DNA from: Novosphingobium meiothermophilum
Lineage (GTDB): Bacteria; Pseudomonadota; Alphaproteobacteria; Sphingomonadales; Sphingomonadaceae
Length of the DNA stretch: 64,000 nt
Direction of reading: 5' to 3'
Assembly (NCBI RefSeq): GCF_003171715.1
Contig: NZ_QGHL01000004.1
Location: forward strand, 310,001 to 374,000
Shown: in pieces, positions 56,688 to 64,000 of the stretch
How the letters are laid out: the number at the start of each line of letters is the position of its first letter
Numbering within the stretch: the first letter of the stretch is position 1
Program-made: the position numbers and the translations under genes
The notes under the pieces: model-generated
Databases searched by the model: none
What the model was told of the DNA's origin: nothing
Seen by the model: the letters and a program-made list of their open reading frames with translations, nothing else

Positions 56688-57734
56688 ATGGACCTCACCC
56701 GCCGCCGCCGCACGTCAGCCTCACCCCGCAACCTGCTGCGCCGTGCGGTGAAAGTGCCGGTCTGGGCCGACCTTGCGCTGCGGCTTGGCGCGGCTTTCGG
56801 CCTCATCATGATCGTGGTGATGGTCCACTGGTTCGACCGGGCCGGTCTGAACGATAGCCACGACGGGCAGATCAGCTTTCTCGATGTCGTCTATTTCACG
56901 ATGATCTCGATCACCACCACGGGCTTTGGCGACATTGCCCCGGTCAGCGACAGGTCGCGCCTGATCGAGGCGGTGATCGTCACGCCGATCCGGCTCGCAG
57001 TGCTCTTCATCTTTGTCGGCACGGCCTACAACTTCATCATCAAGCGCAGTTGGGAACGCTTTCGCATGGCGCAGATCCAGAAGAACCTCACCGATCACAT
57101 TGTCGTGCTCGGCTTCGGCATTTCGGGATCGGAAGCCGTTGCCGAACTGATCGCGCGCGGCATTGCGCCGCAGGCCATCGTCGTGATCGATCCGGATGAG
57201 GCCCGCCTTGATGCCGCCGCGAAGCTGGGCTGCAACATCATGGCAGGCGATGCCACGCGCGATGCCACGCTGATCGACGTGCAGATCAGCCGGGCACGCG
57301 CCATTCTTGTTTCCGGCGGGCGCGACGACACCTCGATCCTCATCACGCTTACCGCGCGCCATCTTGCGCCCGATGTTCCCATCAGCACCGTGGTGCGCGC
57401 TGCCGATAACGAAGTGCTCGCCCGTCAGGCAGGGGCGACCACGGTCATCAACCCGGTGCGCTTCACCGGCCTGCTCATGGCCGGCTCGGCGCAGGGGACC
57501 AATGTTGCCGATTACCTTTCGGATCTGGCTTCGGTCGAAGGCCGCGTGCAACTGGTGGAGCGCCCCGTCGACCCTGCCGAAGTCGGTCGCCCGCTGACCG
57601 ATCTTGCCAGCGGCGGGCGCGGTCTGCGCATCCTGCGGGCAGGCCGCCCGATCGGTTTCTGGGAACCTGGCGCGCAATCCCTGCAACCCGGCGACGTGAT
57701 CGTGGAGATTACCCCCACCGGTCCATCAGCATGA
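56688..57734 (+). CDS. Potassium channel with RCK (TrkA-N) domain
   Basis: 348 residues: TM1 (about 30-48), pore helix and filter T77-T-G-F-G-D82 (FTMISITTTGFGDIAP), TM2 (about 96-117), then a Rossmann-type RCK domain with IVVLGFGISGSEAVAELI and DVVIDPDEA-like acidic end (VVIDPDEARLD), and a RCK_C-like end. The filter has GFG instead of GYG, common in bacterial two-TM channels. Its last 26 nt overlap the convergent DUF1761 gene. Confidence 0.92.
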   Translation: MDLTRRRRTSASPRNLLRRAVKVPVWADLALRLGAAFGLIMIVVMVHWFDRAGLNDSHDGQISFLDVVYFTMISITTTGFGDIAPVSDRSRLIEAVIVTPIRLAVLFIFVGTAYNFIIKRSWERFRMAQIQKNLTDHIVVLGFGISGSEAVAELIARGIAPQAIVVIDPDEARLDAAAKLGCNIMAGDATRDATLIDVQISRARAILVSGGRDDTSILITLTARHLAPDVPISTVVRAADNEVLARQAGATTVINPVRFTGLLMAGSAQGTNVADYLSDLASVEGRVQLVERPVDPAEVGRPLTDLASGGRGLRILRAGRPIGFWEPGAQSLQPGDVIVEITPTGPSA

Positions 57735-58128
57735 AGGCCAGCCCCATCGCAAGGTAACCAGCCAGCCAGAACCCCGCATCGATCAGCGCCAGCCGCATTC
57801 CGATCCGCTGCTGGGCATAGCTGATCCACAGCGCCGGGATGACAAAGGCAATCGCCAGCCCGCCCGACATCATGAGATAGAGCCACCACTTCACCGCAAG
57901 GGTGGCCGCGCCAACGCGCGCGAACATGTGCCCCATCATTGCTGCCGTCACCAGGAGCAGCCCGGCGGTAAGCACTGCCGTGCGTGCGGGCGAACGCCTG
58001 ATACCGAGCCTGCCGGGGCCGACTTCCTCAAGCCGCGCCCGCCCGAACATCGGCCCATACCAGAGGCCCGCCACCGCCAGTGCGGCAAGCGCGGCAACCA
58101 CGACACCCATCCAGTTGACCGGACCCAT
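57709..58128 (-). CDS. DUF1761 membrane protein
   Basis: 139-residue protein with four hydrophobic helices; the N-terminus [32 protein letters not shown] (start ATG 58128; the N-x-x-x and WYGPxF pattern) fits DUF1761. Function unknown. 3' end overlaps the potassium channel gene by 26 nt. Confidence 0.82.
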   Translation of the reverse strand: MGPVNWMGVVVAALAALAVAGLWYGPMFGRARLEEVGPGRLGIRRSPARTAVLTAGLLLVTAAMMGHMFARVGAATLAVKWWLYLMMSGGLAIAFVIPALWISYAQQRIGMRLALIDAGFWLAGYLAMGLAFMLMDRWG

Positions 58129-58283
58129 TCCCGCCTTTCGCTCCTGCCCCCGCCACCGACGATTGCTATCCCGGCGCTTGCCGCTTGGCAACGTCGCACA
58201 TGGCCACTTCGTTCCACCCTTCCCGCACCGGATCGCGGCAAAGGGTGACGCGCGCTTCGTTTTGGCCTATGGGCCGCGCGGTA

Positions 58284-59675
58284 ATGGCAAGCGACACTTC
58301 CCCCATCGTGCTCCCCGAAGCGCCCAAGGTCGGCATGGTCAGCCTTGGCTGTCCCAAGGCGCTGGTCGATTCCGAACGCATTCTCACGCGCCTGCGCGCC
58401 GATGGCTATGCGATGAGCGCAGACTATGCGGGCGCCGATGTGGTGCTGGTCAACACCTGCGGCTTCCTTGATTCCGCCAAGGAGGAAAGCCTTGCCGCCA
58501 TCGGCGAGGCAATTGCAGAGAACGGGCGCGTCATCGTGACCGGCTGCATGGGCAACGAGGCAGACGTCATCCGCGCCAGATTCCCGCAGGTTCTCGCCGT
58601 CACGGGCGCGCACCAGTATGAAGCGGTGGTAGAAGCCGTGCACGAAGCCGCGCCGCCGGGCATGGGACCATACATCGACCTTATCCCTCAGGCCGCCCCC
58701 GGTGACGTGAAGCTGACGCCGCGGCACTACAGCTATCTGAAGATTTCGGAAGGGTGCAATCACGCCTGCGCCTTCTGCATCATCCCCTCGCTGCGCGGCA
58801 AACTTGCCAGCCGCCGCATCGATGCGGTTCTGCGCGAGGCGGAAAAGCTGGTTGCCGCGGGCACGAAGGAACTGCTGGTCATCAGTCAGGATACTTCGGC
58901 CTACGGGGTGGATGTGCGCCACGAGGAACGCCTGTGGAAAGGCCGCCCGGTGCGCACCCACATGACCGATCTTGCCCGCGAACTCGGCCAGCTTCGCACA
59001 CCTGAAGGCGAAACCCCGTGGGTGCGCCTTCACTATGTCTATCCCTATCCCCACGTGGATGCGGTGATCCCGCTCATGGCCGAAGGGCTGGTTACGCCTT
59101 ATCTCGACATTCCCTTCCAGCACGCCAGCCCCAGCGTGCTGCGCGCGATGAAGCGCCCCGCCAACGAAGCAAAGGTGCTCGATCGCATCAGGGCTTGGCG
59201 CGAGGTCTGCCCGGACATCGCCATCCGCTCCAGCTTCGTCGTCGGTTTTCCCGGTGAAACCGAAGCGGATTTCGAATACCTGCTTGAATGGCTTGATGAG
59301 GCACAGCTTGATCGCGTCGGCGGTTTCCGCTTCGAACCCGTGGCGGGCGCCGCTGCAAACGACCTGCCGAACCCCGTGCCCGAAGCGGTGAAGGAAGAAC
59401 GCTATGCCCGGCTGATGGAACGGACCGAGGCTATCAGCGCTGCCAAGCTTGCGGCCAAGGTCGGCCGGACGATCAAGGTCATCGTCGATGAGGTTGGCGA
59501 ACCTGACGAGGACGGCGACATCGGCGCCACCGCCCGGTCACAGGCCGACGCCCCGGAAATCGATGGCGCGGTCTATCTGCGCAACGTGCCCGCCACGCTG
59601 AAGCCCGGCGATTTCGCACAGGTTCTGGTCGAAGACGCAGACCCGCACGATCTTTACGGCGTGATCGCTGGCTGA
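58284..59675 (+). CDS. rimO: Ribosomal protein S12 methylthiotransferase
   Basis: 463-residue radical-SAM enzyme that methylthiolates Asp88 of S12. N-terminal UPF0004 cysteines in [24 protein letters not shown] and TGCMGNE; radical-SAM CxxxCxxC in [18 protein letters not shown]-terminal TRAM domain from about residue 395. Start ATG 58284 ([25 protein letters not shown]); upstream in-frame residues are unlikely to be coding. Confidence 0.97.
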   Translation: MASDTSPIVLPEAPKVGMVSLGCPKALVDSERILTRLRADGYAMSADYAGADVVLVNTCGFLDSAKEESLAAIGEAIAENGRVIVTGCMGNEADVIRARFPQVLAVTGAHQYEAVVEAVHEAAPPGMGPYIDLIPQAAPGDVKLTPRHYSYLKISEGCNHACAFCIIPSLRGKLASRRIDAVLREAEKLVAAGTKELLVISQDTSAYGVDVRHEERLWKGRPVRTHMTDLARELGQLRTPEGETPWVRLHYVYPYPHVDAVIPLMAEGLVTPYLDIPFQHASPSVLRAMKRPANEAKVLDRIRAWREVCPDIAIRSSFVVGFPGETEADFEYLLEWLDEAQLDRVGGFRFEPVAGAAANDLPNPVPEAVKEERYARLMERTEAISAAKLAAKVGRTIKVIVDEVGEPDEDGDIGATARSQADAPEIDGAVYLRNVPATLKPGDFAQVLVEDADPHDLYGVIAG

Positions 59676-59677
59676 AG

Positions 59678-60979
59678 CTACTGCGCTTCCCGGCACGCAG
59701 CCGCCAGCAAGGCTGAACGCAGCTTGTCGATCTCAGGCAAGTCCAGCCCGGAAAGGTCGGCCACGCCCTCGATCGCATCCTCGCCATAACAATGGGCAAG
59801 GGCGATGGTTTCGCCCCGCACCTTTCTGCCCTGCACCAGCGACCAGAACGTTCGCACAGTGGGAAGCGCGGTTTCGGCGGGGTCTTCGTCAACCACCATC
59901 GCCAGTCGGCCAGACCTCAGGCGCACAAACGAGCCGATGGGATAGACCCCCACCGCCTCGACAAAGCGTTCCAGAATGCCCGCATCAAACTTGTCCGGCT
60001 GCGCGCGCAGCGTGCGGATGGCCTCGGCAGGATCAAGCCTTGCGCGCTCCTCCCCCGCGGCAATCAGCGTATCGTAAGTGTCGCAGATGGCCGCCATGCG
60101 CCCCAGCGGCTCGATCACGGGCGCGGTCAGCCCCTGCGGAAAGCCACTGCCGTCCAGCCTTTCGTGATGATGCAGCACTGCGCGCAGCACCGCATCGGGA
60201 ATGTCGCCCGCCGCCTTGAGGAAGGTGTAGCCCAGAAGGACGTGCTGCTGCTTCAGATCATCGCGCAGCAGGGTGTAATCGCCACCCACGCTCTTGAGGT
60301 CGACCGGGAGCTGCCCCACGCCCACGTCCATCAGCAGCCCCGCCATCCCGGCATCGCGGATTTCCAGCGGCGAAAGCTTCATCTGCCGCGCCAGCGCGAT
60401 CATCAGGGCGCTGACCGCCAGCGAATGACGATAGACCGGCTCGCTGTCGTTCTGGCAGCGCAGCAGCCCGTTGAAGGCATAGAGATTGCGCTGGACCGAA
60501 GCATAGACCGCATCCAGCACCGGTTCCACATCGTGCACCTTGATCGCCTTGCCCAACCGCACTTCGATGAAGGTGCGGCTCACCATCTTCAGCGCTTCGC
60601 CGGCCGCGCGCTTGGCCCGGCCGAACTCGCGGGCGATGGGCAAGGCGGCGCGCGGACGTGCAAAAGTGCTCTGGGCAAAGGCGCCATGGGCGAAACCGTG
60701 ATGCGGCACCGGCGGCACAACGGAAAGGTGCGGGGGCGATGCCGCGGGACGCAGCGCGGCGGCGGGCGGCACGCCTTGCGCCTTGTCCGCTTCGGGCACC
60801 ATCCCGCGCGCGGTATCGATTATGACAGCCGGGACCGCACTTTCGCGCAGGGCATCCAGCATGTCCGGGTCATCCAGCAGGAACTTGCGCTTCCAGAAGG
60901 GATGGCTGAACCAGCTTCCCTCCAGCTTGTGAATGAACATTCCCAGCTTGATTTCTTCAGTCGATATCCGCTTCAGCAT
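59678..60979 (-). CDS. HD-GYP-like protein with DUF3391, degenerate active site
   Basis: 433 residues. N-terminal DUF3391 (1-60: LKRISTEEIKLGMFIHKLEGSWFSHPFWKRKFLL), linker, then an HD-GYP fold (about 150-330). The canonical HDxGK is MDVGV (M217, D218), so the metal-ligand His and the Lys are lost; H185, H246, H270-H272 and DGSGFP (Phe for Tyr of GYP, F280) remain. It may bind c-di-GMP without hydrolysing it, or have altered activity. Convergent with rimO (2-nt gap). Confidence 0.88.
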   Translation of the reverse strand: MLKRISTEEIKLGMFIHKLEGSWFSHPFWKRKFLLDDPDMLDALRESAVPAVIIDTARGMVPEADKAQGVPPAAALRPAASPPHLSVVPPVPHHGFAHGAFAQSTFARPRAALPIAREFGRAKRAAGEALKMVSRTFIEVRLGKAIKVHDVEPVLDAVYASVQRNLYAFNGLLRCQNDSEPVYRHSLAVSALMIALARQMKLSPLEIRDAGMAGLLMDVGVGQLPVDLKSVGGDYTLLRDDLKQQHVLLGYTFLKAAGDIPDAVLRAVLHHHERLDGSGFPQGLTAPVIEPLGRMAAICDTYDTLIAAGEERARLDPAEAIRTLRAQPDKFDAGILERFVEAVGVYPIGSFVRLRSGRLAMVVDEDPAETALPTVRTFWSLVQGRKVRGETIALAHCYGEDAIEGVADLSGLDLPEIDKLRSALLAAACREAQ

Positions 60980-61096
60980 GGCCCGCCCGAAAGGTTATGC
61001 AAACCCTGCCCTAGGTTAAGGTGCGTAGCCTTCTTGCGCATGATCCATCCGCAAAACCCCTTATGCGATGGCATAATTGCGGTATCTGACCGATCC

Positions 61097-61114
61097 CCTG
61101 CCCCTTCGGGCAGG
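61097..61114. terminator. Hairpin downstream of the CFA-like gene
   Basis: CCTGCCC-CTTC-GGGCAGG, a 7-bp stem 18 nt after the 61132 stop (minus strand). There is no U-run on either strand, so termination is only possible. Confidence 0.35.
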
Positions 61115-61131
61115 TGCCACGTTGCGCGCTG

Positions 61132-62154
61132 CTACGCGGGCTTCAGGCGCCAGTGGCTTACCCCCCACTCACGCCCGCCGCTATTGCCGAACAGACCCGC
61201 CGTGGCGAGGTAGAACAGCCGCCAGCGGCGCATCCACAGGGGCGCATCGCGGCCATAGACCGCGCGCAGCACGGGTTCGATCTCGGCTGCGCGGGAATCG
61301 AACAGCGCCAGCCAGTCGCGCGCGGTCCGCGCGTAATGCGTTCCTTCCCAGCGCCATTCCTGTTCCAGCGTGAACAGGTCGGAAAACTCCCGGATCAGGC
61401 CATGGCTTGGCATGATCCCGCCGGTGAAGAAATACTGCGCGATCCAGCTTGATCCGTCCTCGGCATCGAACCGGTAGGGATAGCGTGCATGGCTGAAAAC
61501 GTGGAGGAACAGGCGGCCTTCGGGCTTGATCCAGCTGCGCACGCGGCCCAGCAGTTCGCGCCAGTTGGCCATGTGCTCGAACATCTCCACCGAAACCACC
61601 CGGTCGAACCGGCCTTCGGGGCGGAAATGGTTCATGTCGGCGGTCAGCACGGTCAGGTTGCTGATCCCGCGCGCGGCGGCCTTCGCCCTGATGTAATCGC
61701 CCTGCGGCCGGGAATTGGACACCGCCGTAATCCGCGCCTGCGGAAAGCGCGCCGCCATGTAGAGGCTGAGCGAACCCCAGCCGCAGCCCAGTTCCAGAAT
61801 GTCCTGCCCGTCGGCCAGCGCGGCATGGTCCGCCGTTGCTTCCAGCGCGGCAAGTTCGGCCTGTTCCAGCGTCTCGGTGCCGGTGGGGTAGAGGCAGCAT
61901 GAATACTTGCGGTTCGGCCCAAGGCTCAGTTCGAAGAACCGGGGCGGCAGTTCATAGTGCTGCGCGTTTGCCGCGTCGGTATGTTCAGCCACGGGGCGCT
62001 GCGTCATCCACGCGGCAAAGGCACTGTCGGCGGGCTTTTCGCGGTGGATCTCGCGGCGGCGCTGGTTGCACATGAAATCCACGCCCGCGCGGGTCAGCAC
62101 ATCGGGCAGGGGCAGACGTTCGACGAGCGCGGCGGCAGAGGCAAGAAAGGGCAT
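61132..62154 (-). CDS. CFA-synthase-like SAM-dependent methyltransferase
   Basis: 340-residue protein of the cyclopropane-fatty-acyl-phospholipid synthase superfamily: HYELPPRFFELSLGPNRKYSCCLYP, SAM motif ILELGCGWGSLSLYMA, TAVSNSRPQGDYIRAKA, SVEMFEHMANWRELL and FTGGIMPSHGLI. Shorter than E. coli Cfa (382) as it lacks most of the N-terminal domain. Divergent from an FAD oxidoreductase-DUF1365 pair, so it may methylate unsaturated fatty acyl chains in a shared pathway. Confidence 0.88.
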   Translation of the reverse strand: MPFLASAAALVERLPLPDVLTRAGVDFMCNQRRREIHREKPADSAFAAWMTQRPVAEHTDAANAQHYELPPRFFELSLGPNRKYSCCLYPTGTETLEQAELAALEATADHAALADGQDILELGCGWGSLSLYMAARFPQARITAVSNSRPQGDYIRAKAAARGISNLTVLTADMNHFRPEGRFDRVVSVEMFEHMANWRELLGRVRSWIKPEGRLFLHVFSHARYPYRFDAEDGSSWIAQYFFTGGIMPSHGLIREFSDLFTLEQEWRWEGTHYARTARDWLALFDSRAAEIEPVLRAVYGRDAPLWMRRWRLFYLATAGLFGNSGGREWGVSHWRLKPA

Positions 62155-62278
62155 GACTCAAGGCTAGGCATTGCCGGTCGCGGTGTGTCAAGCTGTCAGC
62201 ACGGGAGCGCTTCTGAACGCCTGCTGTGCCGTTAGGGACGTTGCAGCAGACCGGACATTTTTGGGGGCACAGAAACGG

Positions 62279-63652
62279 ATGAGCGGCAGCGATGCGCTGG
62301 ACATTGCCGTGGTGGGAAGCGGGATTTCGGGGCTTTCCGCTGCATGGCTGCTGTCGCAGCGCCACCGCGTGACCGTGTTCGAGGCAGCGGACCGGCTGGG
62401 CGGGCACAGCAACACGATAGAGGTGGCTGCACCTGAAGGAATCATTCCGGTCGATACCGGCTTCATCGTCTATAACGAGCGGACTTACCCCAATCTCACC
62501 GCGCTCTTCGGCCATCTGGATGTGCCCACGCGCGAGACGGTTATGACCTTCGCGGTCTCGCTCGACCGGGGCAGGCTCGAATATTCCGGCGATGCGCGCG
62601 GCCTGTTCGCGCAGAAGCGCAATCTCGTCTCGCCGCGTTTCTGGTCGATGCTGCGCGACATTGCCCGCTTCTACAAGGCCGCCCCGCGCGACCTTCCCGA
62701 AATGGGCGACCTCGGCCTTGGGGACTATCTCGACGGGCTGGGCTGCGGCAGCGCCTTCCGCGACGATCATCTCTATCCCATGGCCGCAGCCATCTGGTCC
62801 ACACCGGTGGCCGACATTCCCCGCCACCCCGCTGCCGCCTTCGTCCGCTTCTTCGAGAACCACGGCCTGCTCCAGTTTCGCGAACGCCCGCGCTGGCGCA
62901 CGGTCGATGGCGGCAGTCGCGAATATGTGCGGCGGATGAGCGCCACCTTCGCCGATCGTGTGCGGCTTGAGTCTCCGGTGCGCGCGGTGCGGCGCCTGGC
63001 CGATGCCGTGGAAATCAATGCCGGCTGCGGCTGGGAGCGTTTCGATCATGTCGTCATGGCTGCCCATGCCGATCAGACCCTGGCCATGCTGGAAGATGCC
63101 GATGCGATGGAGCGCCGCCTCCTTTCCGCTTTCCCCTATCGCCGCAACGAAGCCGTGCTGCACAGCGATGCCCGCCTCATGCCGCGTCGGCGCAAGGTCT
63201 GGTCAGCGTGGAACTATGCCGCCGATTGCCCGAAGGCAGGCGAGGCGGCTGGCCAGCATGCAAGCCCGCAAAGCCAGCACGAGCTTTCGGTGACATACTG
63301 GATGAACCGGCTTCAGCCCCTGCGCACGGGGCAGGATCTCTTCGTCACGCTGAACCCGCTGACCGAGCCTGCGCCGGAAAGCGTCCACTGGCGCGGCACC
63401 TATCATCACCCCGTGTTCGATACCGCGGCCAGCGCCGCCCAGCACAAGCTCTGGTCGCTTCAGGGCAGACGACGGACATGGTTCTGCGGAGCATGGTTCG
63501 GCGCGGGCTTCCACGAGGATGGCCTGCAAGCGGGACTTGCCGTGGCAGAGCAGCTCGGCAACCTGCGCCGCCCATGGACGGTCGAGAACGAATCCGGCCG
63601 CATCCATGTTTTCCCGCGGCCAGCACCGGAACGGGTGCTTGAACCGGCATGA
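62279..63652 (+). CDS. FAD-dependent amine-oxidase-type oxidoreductase
   Basis: 457-residue flavoprotein. Dinucleotide motif DIAVVGSGISGLSAAWLL, FEAADRLGGHSNTIEV, DTGFIVYNERTYPNL, and a C-terminal FAD segment FCGAWFGAGFHEDGLQAGLAVAEQL. It is the predicted NAD/FAD-binding protein commonly placed before DUF1365 and CFA synthase genes. Start ATG 62279. Stop overlaps the DUF1365 start (ATGA). Confidence 0.92.
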   Translation: MSGSDALDIAVVGSGISGLSAAWLLSQRHRVTVFEAADRLGGHSNTIEVAAPEGIIPVDTGFIVYNERTYPNLTALFGHLDVPTRETVMTFAVSLDRGRLEYSGDARGLFAQKRNLVSPRFWSMLRDIARFYKAAPRDLPEMGDLGLGDYLDGLGCGSAFRDDHLYPMAAAIWSTPVADIPRHPAAAFVRFFENHGLLQFRERPRWRTVDGGSREYVRRMSATFADRVRLESPVRAVRRLADAVEINAGCGWERFDHVVMAAHADQTLAMLEDADAMERRLLSAFPYRRNEAVLHSDARLMPRRRKVWSAWNYAADCPKAGEAAGQHASPQSQHELSVTYWMNRLQPLRTGQDLFVTLNPLTEPAPESVHWRGTYHHPVFDTAASAAQHKLWSLQGRRRTWFCGAWFGAGFHEDGLQAGLAVAEQLGNLRRPWTVENESGRIHVFPRPAPERVLEPA

Positions 63653-64000
63653 TCGGGCCGCCCGCGCTCTATCACGGCAATGTCCTGCACCGGCGGCTGC
63701 GGCCGTGTCTGCACACCCTGCGTTACCGGGTGTTCCACCTCTTGCTGGATATTGACCGGATCAGCGAACTGGCTGCACGGCTGCGCCTGTTCTCGCACAA
63801 CCGCTTCAATCTGATTTCCTTCCATGACCGCGACCATGCCCGCAATAGCTCGCTGCGCGATCATGCCGAAGCGCTGCTGGCAGAAGCCGGCATCGTGCCC
63901 GACGGCGGCCCCATCAGGCTGCTGACGATGCCCCGCCTGCTCGGCTATGCCTTCAATCCGCTCAGCATGTGGTTCTGCCATGGCGCCGATGGCAGCTTGC
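63649..64000 (+). CDS. DUF1365 protein (3' end outside window)
   Basis: N-terminal 117 residues of a DUF1365 protein: LYHGNVLHRRLRPCLHTLRYRVFHLLLDIDRI, NLISFHDRDHA, LLTMPRLLGYAFNPLSMWFCH. Coupled to the FAD oxidoreductase by a 4-nt overlap. Function in the family is unproven, but co-occurrence with CFA-type genes suggests lipid modification. The gene runs off the right edge. Confidence 0.92.
   Translation, partial: MIGPPALYHGNVLHRRLRPCLHTLRYRVFHLLLDIDRISELAARLRLFSHNRFNLISFHDRDHARNSSLRDHAEALLAEAGIVPDGGPIRLLTMPRLLGYAFNPLSMWFCHGADGSL

Overview
The window is a GC-rich, gene-dense stretch of an alphaproteobacterial chromosome, most likely a sphingomonad close to Novosphingobium. Supporting signs are a circularly permuted two-piece tmRNA gene whose tag reads ANDNEALALAA (28333-28718, minus), TonB receptor plus TRAP uptake of carboxylates, many ATGA-coupled operons, and a DUF3297 gene, a CFA-synthase-like gene and a DUF1365 gene of the kind seen in that order. 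No insertion sequence, prophage, CRISPR array or rRNA operon was found. Genus-level placement is inference.

Layout. (1) 1-12739, minus: one long apparent operon. In transcription order it holds a secreted CocE/X-Pro-peptidase-type hydrolase, a TonB-dependent receptor, a CapA-type metallophosphoesterase, TRAP DctQ and DctM, a small 2-hydroxyacyl-CoA dehydratase-type subunit, a tandem-domain class III CoA-transferase, a second larger dehydratase-type subunit with a Cys cluster, and the TRAP binding protein DctP (cut by the window edge). A divergent GntR/FCD regulator (12921-13607) and a 24-bp dyad in the shared intergenic region probably control it. A Rieske oxygenase lies convergently beyond the regulator. 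This is the most unusual locus: an enzyme family normally linked to anaerobic radical dehydration sits in an otherwise aerobic-looking genome, with no activator ATPase visible. (2) 14972-22001: trmL-glmS, a PIN/ribbon-helix-helix toxin-antitoxin pair with a strong palindromic operator, glmU, then gph, pdxA and rsmA. (3) 22009-27847: malate synthase G and, divergently, an M20 hydrolase-astA-astB arginine succinyltransferase operon. (4) 28028-32077: small membrane protein, ssrA, mscL, then LemA-TPM-TPM-NUDIX. (5) 32149-36539: SDR, glutathione-dependent formaldehyde dehydrogenase with divergent LysR, FucP-type MFS. (6) 36833-42957: acyl-CoA cluster (thioesterase, beta-lactamase-like hydrolase, 3-hydroxyacyl-CoA dehydrogenase, acyl-CoA ligase, thiolase). 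(7) 42976-45723: DUF983, der and a CHAP amidase. (8) 45764-52649: a complete valine catabolic set (isobutyryl-CoA dehydrogenase, enoyl-CoA hydratase, HIB-CoA hydrolase, mmsB, mmsA) with a divergent LysR and an embedded I78-type inhibitor gene. (9) 52659-61000: DUF3297, tRNA-Val(CAC), AI-2E family permease, serS, NlpD-like protein, K+ channel, DUF1761, rimO, HD-GYP-like protein. (10) 61132-64000: CFA-synthase-like methyltransferase, divergent from an FAD oxidoreductase-DUF1365 pair that resembles lipid-modification clusters of other alphaproteobacteria.

Start codons were chosen by eye from ribosome-binding sites, overlaps and signal peptides. Family assignments come from recognised motifs, not from database searches.
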